A stretch of DNA of 64,000 nucleotides from Paenibacillus xerothermodurans (GTDB lineage: Bacteria; Bacillota; Bacilli; Paenibacillales; NBRC-103111). Positions 45,356 to 53,903 of the stretch are shown one piece after another (within the stretch, counting starts at the first letter, position 1; every line of letters starts with the position of its first letter). Under the pieces are notes generated by a model. That model was not told where the DNA came from. It did no database searches and worked only from the letters and a program-made list of their open reading frames with translations. The translations under genes were made by a program, and so were the position numbers. Where the stretch lies: the NCBI RefSeq assembly GCF_002220865.2, contig NZ_NHRJ02000015.1:1-64000 (forward strand), in the 5' to 3' direction.

Positions 45356-45478
45356 TTAACCCTTTTTGCTGATCAAGTTGAGGTATTGCGGATTCCCAGT
45401 CCTGACCCATAGCAAGAAATTGAGACGGTTATGTATGATGGCTGCATTGATTTTTTGAACGATGAGTTGATCTTTCAC
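45356..45478 (-). CDS. 40-residue basic small protein
   Basis: Minus-strand gene with GTG start at 45478 and a very strong GGGGGAGGTG ribosome binding site 7 nt upstream. The product is MKDQLIVQKINAAIIHNRLN, then FLLWVRTGNPQYLNLISKKG, a basic amphipathic helix followed by a short hydrophobic stretch. No family recognised. The strength of the ribosome binding site is the main evidence. It lies in an otherwise empty 400-bp region; no terminator was found. Resembles in style the other orphan small genes at 42.3 and 54.2-54.6 kb. Confidence 0.6.
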   Translation of the reverse strand: MKDQLIVQKINAAIIHNRLNFLLWVRTGNPQYLNLISKKG

Positions 45479-45704
45479 GTGCTGTCACCTCCCCCGAAGC
45501 GTGTTGCAGTTCCTCATTCGCACCTACTACCCATCATGGTCAAATATGTGGCAAGCTAAACCTCCTTTTTTTTGAATATGACTGGGCCATAGGCTGTTTC
45601 TATCAAATTTATTCAATTTATGTCTTAGACGCAGGGGTGGGTTGGAGTTATAGTACAGATATCGCATGAAGAAGTGCTTCCTATACAGAGAGGACGCTGG
45701 AGCT
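45479..45704. other. Divergent gap upstream of small gene and AEC transporter
   Basis: 225 bp with control regions for the minus-strand small gene and the plus-strand AEC gene. An AT-rich tract lies at 45560-45620. No clear promoter boxes in consensus form. Confidence 0.3.
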
Positions 45705-46627
45705 ATGGTTCATACGGTTTTTTCAACGCTGTTCCAAGTCATTGTCCCGCTGTCCATACCGGTCATTGTGGGCGCGGTGCTTGGGCGCTTTAAGAGCTGG
45801 GATACCAAGCCGCTGTTAACGCTGTATTTGTACTTTTTGAGTCCTGCAATCATATTGGACACACTGTTGACCGCGCAAATATCTTTTGGGGACGTGTACA
45901 AAACAATTGGATTTTCGCTGCTAAATCTTATGTTCCTATGGGCTATCGCGAATGCAGTGGGCAAACTGCTGAAGCTGGCTTCGCCCGAGACCGCCGGCCT
46001 GACCCTGGTATCCACGCTGACCAACAGTGTCAATTACGGACTTCCGCTTGTGCTGTTGGCGTTTGGACAGCTGGGATTGGACCACGCTTCCGTATATGTG
46101 ATAGGCCAAATGATCATCGTACACACGGTTGGGGTATATTTTGCGGCACGTTCCCAGTTTTCGGTCAATAATGCCGTGAAGTCGATATTCTCACTGCCTG
46201 CTATTTACGCGGCCATTGTGGCCGTTGTGTTTCGGGCCTCTGATCTTCACCTGCCTGCCGGCGTTGAACAGGGCGTGTCCATGGTAGCCGCCGCATACTC
46301 CCCGGTGGTGCTGGCGGTGCTGGGAGCGCAGATGGTGAGCGTGAAAAGATCTGAGCACCATCGTGCGCTGCAGACAACGTTTTGGACCGGCATGGGTGTC
46401 CGGTTGGTGCTGGCACCGGTTATCGCCTGGTGCGTATTGCGTATTCTTGATGTCGAGGGACGCTGTTTGCCGTCCTGTTGATCCTCTCCGCGATGCCTGT
46501 CGGAGTCAATGCCGTGGTTCTCGCAGAGAGATGCAATGCGGCACCTAATTTTGTGTCGAAATGCATTCTCTGGTCCACGCTGGCGTCTTTTGCCGTACTG
46601 CCATTTCTGATTGTGCTGGTGAAGTGA
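45705..46627 (+). pseudogene. AEC family transporter, frameshifted near the C-terminus
   Basis: Auxin efflux carrier-type (AEC/YfdV-like) membrane transporter, about 305 residues with eight to ten segments. Opening MVHTVFSTLFQVIVPLSIPVIVGAVLG and the middle VSTLTNSVNYGLPLVLLAFG motif are typical. The frame runs to a stop at 46481 (VEGRCLPSC). One base out of phase the natural end continues as LFAVLLILSAMPVGVNAVVLAE, then NFVSKCILWSTLASFAVLP to a stop at 46627. A deletion near 46455-46465 explains this. The start is ATG 45705; the upstream in-frame ATG has no ribosome binding site. The last two membrane segments are lost in the mutated frame, so it is likely non-functional unless this is a sequence error. 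Confidence 0.78.
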
Positions 46628-46659
46628 TCGCCCGATGTTACCCGAAGCGCTGTGCCCCA

Positions 46660-46699
46660 CAAACAAAATAGGCAGACAAGGGAGTTGACCCCGTCTGCC
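46660..46699 (-). terminator. Terminator of the ldcA-cwlJ operon
   Basis: On the minus strand GGCAGACGGGG, loop, CCCTTGTCTGCC, then TATTTTGTTTG. Stem of about 9-10 bp directly after the cwlJ stop. Confidence 0.7.
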
Positions 46700-46706
46700 A
46701 GTGATA

Positions 46707-47135
46707 TCAATAAGTATTATAAATGCCTTCGCACTCCTCTGCTTCCGGTTCATAGAAGCAGTGCCGCTTGAACCGTCCTACGAACGGCTGGTTGTACCAA
46801 GTCTGCGGGCAATCGCCCGGCGGCCTGAAATACCACAGGCTGAATCGAGCAGGCCATACTCGCTCGCCGTTCACGGCCCTGCGCGCCAGCCGTCTGTCGC
46901 GTTCCCTCGCTTTTTGATAAAAATAGCTGTGCTGCGTCGCCTCGAATGCATGGGGCTGGTACACCATTTGCGGTATGGTTCGTAACCCTCGAAAATCGGA
47001 ACAATTGGCGCGGATACGGTTAATCCCCACGACTCCCACCATCAGCATGCCCTGTGGGCCTTCGCCCTCCGCTTCTGCCCTCAGCAGTCGCGCTAACAGA
47101 GCAATGTCCTGATCTCTGGCCTTGACAACCGCCAT
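46707..47135 (-). CDS. cwlJ: Spore cortex-lytic hydrolase CwlJ-like
   Basis: 142 residues, a complete Hydrolase_2 (CwlJ/SleB catalytic) domain without peptidoglycan-binding part, the layout of CwlJ. Conserved ARLLRAEAEGEGPQGMLMVG with the catalytic glutamate, GINRIRANCSDFRGLRTIPQMVYQPHAFEA-type core, and the end RFSLWYFRPPGDCP, WYNQPFVGRFK and CFY are visible. The start ATG at 47135 (MAVVKARD) is 8 nt after AAGGAGG and matches the family's MAVV opening. In Bacillus the enzyme degrades cortex during germination, and is made under SigE in the mother cell. In operon with the S66 peptidase upstream. No gerQ follows. Confidence 0.9.
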   Translation of the reverse strand: MAVVKARDQDIALLARLLRAEAEGEGPQGMLMVGVVGINRIRANCSDFRGLRTIPQMVYQPHAFEATQHSYFYQKARERDRRLARRAVNGERVWPARFSLWYFRPPGDCPQTWYNQPFVGRFKRHCFYEPEAEECEGIYNTY

Positions 47136-47160
47136 CATTTTCACCTCCTTGCATTCTTAA

Positions 47161-48141
47161 TCATGTCATGCGGCTCTCTGATTGCCCTCTACGGTTGCGC
47201 TGTTGTGGGAAATGATTTGCCGGGCTCACCGTAGGTTCGATCTGAGTCAGCGTGTTGTTCACGGTATTCATGTTTACGATGGCCCCAATAGGGACAGAGG
47301 CTTTATACACGCCATGTGCTGCGGTGAGATTGGTCATCAGCGGCTTGCCGAGCGGCACGACGAAGTTATTGATTAGCTCTTCATAGGAAACGCCGTAAGC
47401 CGCCGGACAGCCCGTGCATTGCCCCATAATAATTCCGATGCAGTCATCGAACTTCCCCGCCAGGCGCAAATGATTCATGAACCTGTATACTCTATTCGTC
47501 GGCTCATGTGTTTCTTCGATCAGCAGAATCCTCCCTCTGGTATCAATCTCATAGGGCGTACCTAATGTATCGACGAATGATGTCAGATTGCCTCCGACGA
47601 CCGGTCCCGTGACGTTGCCCGGCACCCGGCTTACCTGCGGTATGTCCGGCGGGTTTTCTATCCGCCTATTCACGCTCAATGTGGACGTTGCAGCAAAAAA
47701 TTGATTAAAATTATACGGCGGCGTGTCCGGTCGAAAATCAATCAACATCAAGCTCTGAAGCGTAATCAGGTTGGCGTACTGGTATAGAACGTTCAACAGT
47801 ATCGTAATATCGCTATAGCCCGATATCAGCTTCGGATTCCGTCGGATGCGCTCATAATTTAGGTGAGGCAGAATATCGGCTACGCCCACCCCGCCTCGCG
47901 TGGGCAGAATCAATTTAACCTGCGGATTTTCAAACATATCCATCAAGTCACGAGCCCTCTGTTCGGCGGTTCCCGCCAAAAACCCGTTACTGGCATACAC
48001 ATACCGTCCCAATATCACATTAAAACCCAGGTTCCTCAGATACGCCACGCGCTCATTAATGACTTCCGCATCCAATGGACTGCCGAGAGTGACAATCCCG
48101 ATTGTGTCTCCCCGCTGCAGCATAGGCGGCCGAATAGCCAT
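47161..48141 (-). CDS. S66 family LD-carboxypeptidase-like protein
   Basis: 326 residues. Cleaves the peptide bond between L- and D-amino acids in muropeptides, in the MccF/LdcA family. The serine triad is S110 (SGYSDITILL), the glutamate E209 or E210 (LLIEETHEP) and H276 (AAHGVYKASVPIG). The N-terminal nucleophile domain and C-terminal LDC domain are both complete. GGGAGGGT precedes the ATG on the minus strand. Its stop is 26 nt before the cwlJ start, so they form one operon. This context points to spore cortex turnover or protection against a peptide antibiotic. Confidence 0.88.
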   Translation of the reverse strand: MAIRPPMLQRGDTIGIVTLGSPLDAEVINERVAYLRNLGFNVILGRYVYASNGFLAGTAEQRARDLMDMFENPQVKLILPTRGGVGVADILPHLNYERIRRNPKLISGYSDITILLNVLYQYANLITLQSLMLIDFRPDTPPYNFNQFFAATSTLSVNRRIENPPDIPQVSRVPGNVTGPVVGGNLTSFVDTLGTPYEIDTRGRILLIEETHEPTNRVYRFMNHLRLAGKFDDCIGIIMGQCTGCPAAYGVSYEELINNFVVPLGKPLMTNLTAAHGVYKASVPIGAIVNMNTVNNTLTQIEPTVSPANHFPQQRNRRGQSESRMT

Positions 48142-48395
48142 AAGTGTACCCTCCTCCCAGAAAAATCATAGGCGAATCCAATGCTCTGACTCAGTTTGCC
48201 AAGAGTATGCAAGCTCACTTTTTCCAATCACATGAGCACAGTGCTATGTCATCCTATGCGCCTCTTACGCAAAATAATGACACTCTGTTGAAAAATATCA
48301 TCGATTCATGTCCGATTTTCACCTGGCTGTTTTCGCATAAAAGCGGTTCATATTGGCTATATTAGGCTAAATGTTTGTTGGGGGGGGAATGTTTG
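48142..48395. other. Divergent gap
   Basis: 254 bp between the minus-strand ldcA-like gene and the plus-strand oxidoreductase. On the minus strand GCATACTCT at 48209-48201 resembles a SigE -10 (CATAnnnT), which would fit a sporulation operon. No -35 partner is clear. Confidence 0.3.
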
Positions 48396-49937
48396 ATGAC
48401 ACATAAAGATGCCATTCCGGCAGCGCTTCCGCAAGTCTCAGAATCATATTGGCTGGCTTCTTCGAACTTCCCAAGCTTTCCTAAGCTGACACACGATATA
48501 ACCGTAGATGCAGCTGTGGTTGGCGGGGGCATATCCGGTATAACGACGGCGTATTTGCTGACAAAGCAAGGGCTTAAGGTGGCACTGGTCGAGGCAGGCC
48601 GGCTCATGCACGGCACAACGGGACATACGACCGCCAAAATTACCGCGCAGCATGATTTAATCTACAATGAGTTAATCTCTCATTTTGGTGCGGAGCAAGC
48701 GAGACTTTATTATGATGCGAATCATGAGGCAATAGAATTTATCAAGCAAACTATAAATGAGCACAGGATCGAATGTGATTTCGCAGAGCAGCACGCGCAC
48801 GTTTACACGGGCTCCGATGATAGCATTGATAAGCTTCAGGCGGAATTCAAAGCCTATGAACAGCTCGGCATACCCGGCGACTACTTGGACGATACCCCGC
48901 TGCCGTTCACGACTAAAGCTGCGGTGAGAATGAGAGACCAGGCGCAGTTCAATCCAATCAAGTTTTTGCAGCCGCTAGTCCGATATATCGCAGAACACGG
49001 CGGTTTGATCTTTGAATACACCACGGCAGAGACACTGGAAAAAGGCACTCCAGCCAAAATCACGACAAACCACGGCCACAAAATTGCATGTACCTACGCG
49101 GTGTCCTGTTCCCACTTTCCTTTTTACGGTGCCGGCGGCTATTACCACATGAGGATGTTTCCAAGCAGGTCTTATGCATTGGGCGTGTTGGCGAAGTCAG
49201 AGTTTCCCGGGGGCATGTATATCAGCGCCGACGACCCGAAAAGGTCGCTGCGGTCTGCTGTGCTGGACGGTGAGGACATGCTCATCATCGGCGGTGAAGG
49301 GCACCAAACGGGGCAGGGCGGGTGCACGATGAAGCATTATGAAGCGCTGCAGCAGTTTGGAGAGGAAACATTCGGATTGCGGGGCATCCGCTATAGATGG
49401 TCGGCACAGGACTTTTTCACGCTGGATAGGCTGCCGTATATCGGCCATGTCACATCCGAGGAGCGCAAGGTCATGGTCGCAACCGGGTTCAAAAAATGGG
49501 GCATGACCACAGGCGTCCTATCGGCTCTGATGAATGTGCAGCTGATCATGGGCGAAGCAAACCGCTACACGGATCTTTTTGCACCGTCCAGATTTCATGC
49601 GGACCCAAGTGTCAAAACATTCATCACCGAAAACGCCGATGTAGTCAAGCATTACATTACTGGTAAGCTGGAAATGGTGCAAAAGACGCCGGAGCAGCTG
49701 TTGAATGATGAAGGGGCGGCCGTACGCGTCAATGGCCAGCGGGCGGGAGCGTACCGGGACGCACAAGGGCGCTTGCATCTGGTGGACACAACCTGCACCC
49801 ATATGAAATGTGAGCTGCAATGGAACGCGGGAGAAAGGAGCTGGGACTGCCCGTGTCATGGCTCACGGTTTACGTATCAAGGAGAAGTGATCGAGGGGCC
49901 GGCGAAGAAGCGATTAGGCAAGGTGCACTACCCTTAA
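48396..49937 (+). CDS. FAD-dependent oxidoreductase with C-terminal Rieske domain
   Basis: 513 residues. DAO-type flavoprotein with the dinucleotide fold AAVVGGGISGITTAYLLTKQG near residue 40 and, at the end, a Rieske [2Fe-2S] domain with CTHMKCEL and CPCHGSRF, giving the C-x-H and C-x2-H ligands. A single polypeptide thus joins FAD and Fe-S centres. No twin-arginine signal at the N-terminus, so it is cytoplasmic. The family, present in Bacillales and named after YhfW, has no firm function. The ATG at 48396 follows a run of eight G. Ends with the hairpin at 49957. Confidence 0.9.
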   Translation: MTHKDAIPAALPQVSESYWLASSNFPSFPKLTHDITVDAAVVGGGISGITTAYLLTKQGLKVALVEAGRLMHGTTGHTTAKITAQHDLIYNELISHFGAEQARLYYDANHEAIEFIKQTINEHRIECDFAEQHAHVYTGSDDSIDKLQAEFKAYEQLGIPGDYLDDTPLPFTTKAAVRMRDQAQFNPIKFLQPLVRYIAEHGGLIFEYTTAETLEKGTPAKITTNHGHKIACTYAVSCSHFPFYGAGGYYHMRMFPSRSYALGVLAKSEFPGGMYISADDPKRSLRSAVLDGEDMLIIGGEGHQTGQGGCTMKHYEALQQFGEETFGLRGIRYRWSAQDFFTLDRLPYIGHVTSEERKVMVATGFKKWGMTTGVLSALMNVQLIMGEANRYTDLFAPSRFHADPSVKTFITENADVVKHYITGKLEMVQKTPEQLLNDEGAAVRVNGQRAGAYRDAQGRLHLVDTTCTHMKCELQWNAGERSWDCPCHGSRFTYQGEVIEGPAKKRLGKVHYP

Positions 49938-49956
49938 ACTGTATAAAATTGGACTT

Positions 49957-49986
49957 GGGCGTTCCGATTAATGGGACGTCCCTTTT
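49957..49986 (+). terminator. Terminator of the FAD/Rieske gene
   Basis: GGGCGTTCC, loop, GGGACGTCCC, then TTTT. 9-bp stem with two wobble pairs. Confidence 0.7.
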
Positions 49987-50097
49987 GGTGTTATAGGACT
50001 TAATGCACAAAAGTGTGTTTTTTGCCTCATAACGTTCATACAAACGACTCATTTCGATCAAATCCTGCAAAATTTGCGCGGCCCCGTAAAAAAACTG

Positions 50098-50125
50098 TAA
50101 TTACCAGGAAGACTGTTCCCGATAT
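50098..50125 (+). promoter_or_regulatory. SigD-like flagellar promoter of motAB
   Basis: TAAT (50098-50101), 16 bp, CCCGATAT (50118-50125), close to the SigD consensus TAAA-N15-GCCGATAA. 48 bp before motA. In B. subtilis motAB is SigD-dependent. Confidence 0.6.
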
Positions 50126-50172
50126 AATTAAAAAACAGTATTGCAAAATTCATAGAAACGGAAGGATTTATC

Positions 50173-50964
50173 ATGGAAAAATCGACAATAATCGGGTGTG
50201 TACTTGCTGTTATTGCTGTTGGGGTCGGCATGGTGTTGAAAGGAGCCAGCCTGGCCGCACTAGCCAATCCGGCTGCTCTCTTAATTATATTCGTCGGTAC
50301 TGCAGCAGCCTTATTCATAGGGTTCCCGCTGGAGGATTTAAAGAAGTTTCCAAAGCTGATCAAGCTGGTTTTTACCGAACAAAAGCTCGTCTCGAAAATG
50401 GAGCTCGTTGAACTGTTTTCCGAGTGGGTGAGCATCACCCGCCGCGAAGGGCTGCTTTCACTGGAAGCCCAGATTGAAAGGGTGGACAACCCGTTTCTCA
50501 AAAGCGGATTGCGCCTCATCGTCGACGGAAATGATCAGGAGTTCGTCAGGGACGTGTTGTTGGAGGACATCAGTGCGATGGAGGAACGTCACCGCTCAGG
50601 CGCGCACATATTCGTTCAAGCGGGTACGTATGCTCCGACTCTTGGCGTACTCGGCGCTGTGGTCGGACTCATCGCGGCACTCGGCAACCTGGCCGAGGTC
50701 GAAGCGTTGGGCCATTTGATTTCCGCAGCCTTCGTGGCGACGCTGTTAGGGATTTTCTCCGGGTATGTCATGTGGCACCCGATTGCAAACAAACTGAAGC
50801 AAAAGTCCAAAAAAGAGGCGGAAATAAGAATGATGATGGTGGAAGGCCTGCTGTCCATTCAATCCGGCGTGTCGGTGACAGCGGTTCGGCAAAAGCTTAT
50901 GATCTTCCTGCCAACTTCGGCGCGGCCTTCTGAGGACGACGAGCAGGGTGGTCGCGATGAGTAA
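50173..50964 (+). CDS. motA: Flagellar motor stator protein MotA
   Basis: Proton- or sodium-driven stator subunit, 263 residues with four membrane segments: two near the N-terminus and two at about 150-200 (YAPTLGVLGAVVGLIAALG, LGHLISAAFVATLLGIFSGYVMW). The cytoplasmic loop between segments 2 and 3 carries the charged residues that contact the rotor (REGLLSLEAQIERVDNPFLKSGL). GGAAGG precedes the ATG. The stop overlaps the start of motB by 8 nt. The remaining flagellar genes are not in this window. Confidence 0.95.
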   Translation: MEKSTIIGCVLAVIAVGVGMVLKGASLAALANPAALLIIFVGTAAALFIGFPLEDLKKFPKLIKLVFTEQKLVSKMELVELFSEWVSITRREGLLSLEAQIERVDNPFLKSGLRLIVDGNDQEFVRDVLLEDISAMEERHRSGAHIFVQAGTYAPTLGVLGAVVGLIAALGNLAEVEALGHLISAAFVATLLGIFSGYVMWHPIANKLKQKSKKEAEIRMMMVEGLLSIQSGVSVTAVRQKLMIFLPTSARPSEDDEQGGRDE

Positions 50965-51745
50965 GCACAAGAAAGAACATCACGAAGAACACGTGGATGA
51001 ATCATGGCTCATTCCTTACGCTGATTTACTGACGCTGCTGTTGGCTCTCTTTATCATTTTGTTCGCGATGAGCAATATGGATGCTAAGAAATATGACATT
51101 TTGATGCATTCCCTCAACTCGGCGTTCACCGGTGGAACGGGCCAATTTCAAGTGTCCAACGTAGTGCCTATGAACATAGCGCCGAATGTGGACAGCAAAA
51201 AATACGACGCACCGGCAACGCATGCACCTGAACAGCAGGCGATGGCTGCACAGCTTCACAAGGAAGAAAGAGAATTGGAGGAGTTAAAAAAACAGCTGGA
51301 TGCGTACATCGAGCAGAATCAGCTGACCACACAGCTCGACACCAAACTCACTCATGACAGATTGATGGTCACCATCCGTGATCGTGCCTTGTTCGAGTCG
51401 GGTTCCGCCGCACTCAAAGACGAGTCGAGGAAGCTGGCGCTCGCTATTTCGGATATGCTTGCGCAGTACCCGGGATATGAGGTTCAAGTGGCTGGCTTTA
51501 CTGATAACGTGCCGATCACCAACGGGGAATTCAGCGATAACTGGGAACTGAGCTCGACGCGGGCAGTGAACTTCATGAGGCTGCTGCTTGCTAACCAGTC
51601 AGTGGATCCTTCGTTGTTCAGTTCTACCGGCTACGGCGAGTATCATGCTTTGGAGAGTAACGATACCGCCGAAGGAAGAGCGGTCAACCGCCGTGTTGAA
51701 GTAAGTGTCATACGGAATGTTAAGCCTGCAGCAGGTGGGGCATAA
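50957..51745 (+). CDS. motB: Flagellar motor stator protein MotB
   Basis: 262 residues. A charged N-terminus, one membrane helix (about 20-42) with the invariant aspartate in SWLIPYADLLTLLLALFI, then a coiled-coil linker and the OmpA-like peptidoglycan-binding domain (LFESGSAALKDES, VAGFTDNVPITNGEFSDNWELSSTRA). It anchors the stator to the wall. The start ATG at 50957 overlaps the motA stop (ATGAGTAA). Ion choice is not certain from the sequence. Transcribed from the SigD-like promoter. Confidence 0.95.
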   Translation: MSKHKKEHHEEHVDESWLIPYADLLTLLLALFIILFAMSNMDAKKYDILMHSLNSAFTGGTGQFQVSNVVPMNIAPNVDSKKYDAPATHAPEQQAMAAQLHKEERELEELKKQLDAYIEQNQLTTQLDTKLTHDRLMVTIRDRALFESGSAALKDESRKLALAISDMLAQYPGYEVQVAGFTDNVPITNGEFSDNWELSSTRAVNFMRLLLANQSVDPSLFSSTGYGEYHALESNDTAEGRAVNRRVEVSVIRNVKPAAGGA

Positions 51746-51957
51746 CCTTTGCCTTCAGCACCCGTCCAAATCTATTCATATTTTTTCGTGTATAACCGGC
51801 TGCGGCTGAACTGCACCCAACAAGTTAGACAAGTCTAGCAATTGAGCTGCGGTTCCAAGGCAGTCGGTTTTGTTATTCCAACGGTAGGCTGCGCGCCAGA
51901 GGATGCATGTTTTGCCCTTGTGGGTGCACCCTTAATAAGGGCGAAGTCAGCATTCAT
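51746..51957. other. Gap after motAB
   Basis: About 210 bp. No terminator with a T tract found; an AT-rich block at 51770-51790 follows motB. No gene seen. Confidence 0.3.
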
Positions 51958-52077
51958 ATGGAGCAGCCGCGGCATAGGCCACACAGAGCTGGGGGTCAGC
52001 AGTTGCAGGGGGGAAAGCAGTTGCAGCAGGGGAAGCAGTCGCAGCAAGGGGACGCTGCCAGTGCAGCACAAACGTGA
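51958..52077 (+). CDS. Gln-rich 39-residue peptide, doubtful
   Basis: Open frame ATG-TGA, MEQPRHRPHRAGG, then repeats of QQLQGGK, QLQQGK, QSQQGD. It is directly before the DUF3892 gene, its stop 23 nt before that start. Ribosome binding is weak (AAGGGCG 14 nt upstream). Low-complexity Gln/Gly/Lys may fit a spore or surface peptide, but the frame may be accidental in a CAG-rich stretch. Confidence 0.3.
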   Translation: MEQPRHRPHRAGGQQLQGGKQLQQGKQSQQGDAASAAQT

Positions 52078-52100
52078 AAGCCATAGAGGAGTTGATGCAT

Positions 52101-52766
52101 ATGCCAACACGCGGGCGGATGACTTACTGGGGACCGAACACAGCTTATGAAAACGCCGTAGAACCAACGCACAACGGTAGCTTTGCCTGGAATGGGCAGC
52201 CGATACCGGATTACCGGCACTTCATGCCATTCAGACAAGCCGCTGGCGTCGGATCTCAGCCGACAAATATTGGCTCTGCAGGCATTACGCAGCAGGGGAT
52301 GTTCGCTCCATCGGAGATTGTTGGCACGAGATCGCGCGCAGGCGGCATGCCCATGCCCGGCGCGTCCGGTAATCCGCGTGCCCCTTATGGAAGGCGCAAC
52401 ACGGGGATCAATAATGCTGATGACCGAAACGTTGGATTTCAAGGAGGCTACACCGGCTACAGTCCAACTGGGCAGCCCATTCAATACGGTACTTATATGA
52501 GGGACGGCACGCAGTATGGGATGGGACCTCATACCGTTAATCCCAACAAAGCGATTATTCGCGCCGTGCACTATGACAACGGTGCTATCGGTGCGGTGCA
52601 ATTCCAAAATGGAGCAGTAGCGGATATCGCTCACGCTATCGGAATGGCAGAAGCGGGCATGATCGAGGACGTCAATACCGGCAGAAACCGTGAGGGCCAG
52701 AAGACGCTGCGCTCTTATCCGGATGGCGATCCCAGCAATAACCTTTCGAATTTGCCCAGGTTTTGA
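52101..52766 (+). CDS. DUF3892 protein with repetitive Gly/Asn/Pro head
   Basis: 221 residues. The first 150 are low-complexity and Gly/Asn/Pro-rich (MPTRGRMTYWGPNTAYENAV, RSRAGGMPMPGASGNPRAPYG), the last 70 form the DUF3892 domain (IIRAVHYDNGAIGAVQFQNG, AHAIGMAEAGMIEDVN, LRSYPDGDPSNNLSNLPRF). DUF3892 occurs in spore-forming bacteria and has no known role. The start at 52101 is chosen because GAGGAG lies 9 nt before it. The style of the head resembles that of the Gly/Met repeat protein at 37.1 kb (YWGP/YWRIGP, Met/Gly/Arg-rich), so the two may work together; this is inference. Confidence 0.8.
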   Translation: MPTRGRMTYWGPNTAYENAVEPTHNGSFAWNGQPIPDYRHFMPFRQAAGVGSQPTNIGSAGITQQGMFAPSEIVGTRSRAGGMPMPGASGNPRAPYGRRNTGINNADDRNVGFQGGYTGYSPTGQPIQYGTYMRDGTQYGMGPHTVNPNKAIIRAVHYDNGAIGAVQFQNGAVADIAHAIGMAEAGMIEDVNTGRNREGQKTLRSYPDGDPSNNLSNLPRF

Positions 52767-52953
52767 TGCCTTCGCGGGTGTGAAGCATTAACATCGCATA
52801 TGTTTCATGCTGTTAATCAATTGCTGTTTCCCGGTCAGCATGTGGCATGTTGTGTTTCACAGTAGATTCTGGGCGAACCGGCCGCATGTACGCGGATTAA
52901 TTTGCTTTAACAGGAGATATTAAGACGGGTACAATGAAAAGGAGGTGATTCCC

Positions 52954-53178
52954 GTGGCAGAACAAAATAAAGTAACACAGGCGGTAAATTCGGTAGAAAC
53001 AGCTCACAACGCGGTGGCTCAGGCGGAAGAACATCCTTCCGACCGGATGCTCGAACAGGCGGAGCAATCGTTGAGACATGCCAATGCTTCGGTAGGTCAA
53101 GCGTTCAACACCGGACACACGGAGGCCGCCAGCCGACTGAATGAGCAATTGGAAGAAGACCGCGAAGTTTTGGAATAA
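52954..53178 (+). CDS. Small helical acidic protein
   Basis: 74 residues, almost entirely alpha-helical in prediction, with heptads (VTQAVNSVETAHNAVAQAEEH, LEQAEQSLRHANASVGQA) and an acidic end LEEDREVLE. It has no cysteine and no membrane segment. GTG start at 52954 with AAGGAGGTGATTC 7-8 nt upstream, one of the best ribosome binding sites of the window. Terminated by the strong hairpin at 53218. No family recognised. Small coiled helix bundles of this type occur among spore-coat and DUF-type Paenibacillus proteins. Confidence 0.75.
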   Translation: MAEQNKVTQAVNSVETAHNAVAQAEEHPSDRMLEQAEQSLRHANASVGQAFNTGHTEAASRLNEQLEEDREVLE

Positions 53179-53217
53179 TCCGCACGCTCGATGCTATCGT
53201 AAACTGATGTAAAAAGC

Positions 53218-53262
53218 AAAGGGAAAGGAGCAGCTCGGGGCTGCTGCCTTTCCCTTATTTTG
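53218..53262. terminator. Bidirectional terminator between convergent genes
   Basis: AAGGGAAAGG-AGCAGC, TCGGG loop, GCTGCT-GCCTTTCCCTT, with TATTTTG on the plus side and A-rich sequence on the other. A stem of about 16 bp serving both the small helical gene and the CotF-like gene. Confidence 0.88.
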
Positions 53263-53270
53263 CGAGGCGC

Positions 53271-53765
53271 TCACAGTGACAACGCCAAGTGAGCAACTTT
53301 CACATCGTTGGCCAATAATTGCTCCAGGTTGTATGAGGGATAATAACTGCGCTCATACATAAAGTAAAACGCTTTGGCATGCAGGGCGATCAAGATGTTC
53401 AGTTGTTTATGCAGCGTTTCCCGCAGCTGCGGGGTAGCCGTTTCGGTGATGGCTATGGCGTAGTAGCGCACAGCTGTTTTCGCGAAGCCCAGCAGCTGAA
53501 TCGATTCCACTGCGGTAAACTCGTGATCATCGCGGCTGTAGCCCGGCTTAGGTGCGTGAGGATAATACTGCAGCAGCTCTCGGATGTTGTTTTCCACGCA
53601 TTGAATCGTCTCCCCGTATAAGGCTCTTAGCGCTGGGTCCTTAACCATGGGAAGCTTCTTTTTGAAAGCGACCAGCTGAGCCGACTGAAACGCCACCAGC
53701 TCGTGCATTTCCAATGTTTCATGCCACGCTAAATGTCTTGGATATCCTTTTGTTAATTTCTCCAT
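53271..53765 (-). CDS. CotF-like spore coat protein
   Basis: 164 residues, helical, of the coat F domain type (DUF/Coat_F, ferritin-like). Features: LAWHETLEMHELVAFQSAQLVAFKKKLP, a first helix pair typical of Coat_F, RALYGETIQCVENNIRELLQYYPHAP and a Tyr-rich C-terminus (FYFMYERSYYPSYNLEQ). The ATG at 53765 is chosen because GGAGTG lies 8 nt upstream on the minus strand; the upstream in-frame ATG at 53780 lacks a site. Likely placed in the spore coat or, as a YhcQ-type relative, in the spore interior. Regulation not visible. Confidence 0.8.
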   Translation of the reverse strand: MEKLTKGYPRHLAWHETLEMHELVAFQSAQLVAFKKKLPMVKDPALRALYGETIQCVENNIRELLQYYPHAPKPGYSRDDHEFTAVESIQLLGFAKTAVRYYAIAITETATPQLRETLHKQLNILIALHAKAFYFMYERSYYPSYNLEQLLANDVKVAHLALSL

Positions 53766-53903
53766 TTTGTCACACTCCATCCCGTTAATCTGTGGTCAAT
53801 ATATGCCCAGATCTGGGCGTAGGTGATTTGTCCGGGTTAAATTCGGTGGCGTATGAGACTGTTAGGTGTTGGGCTATGCTAAGCGCAGAGGTGGTGTGCA
53901 GGT

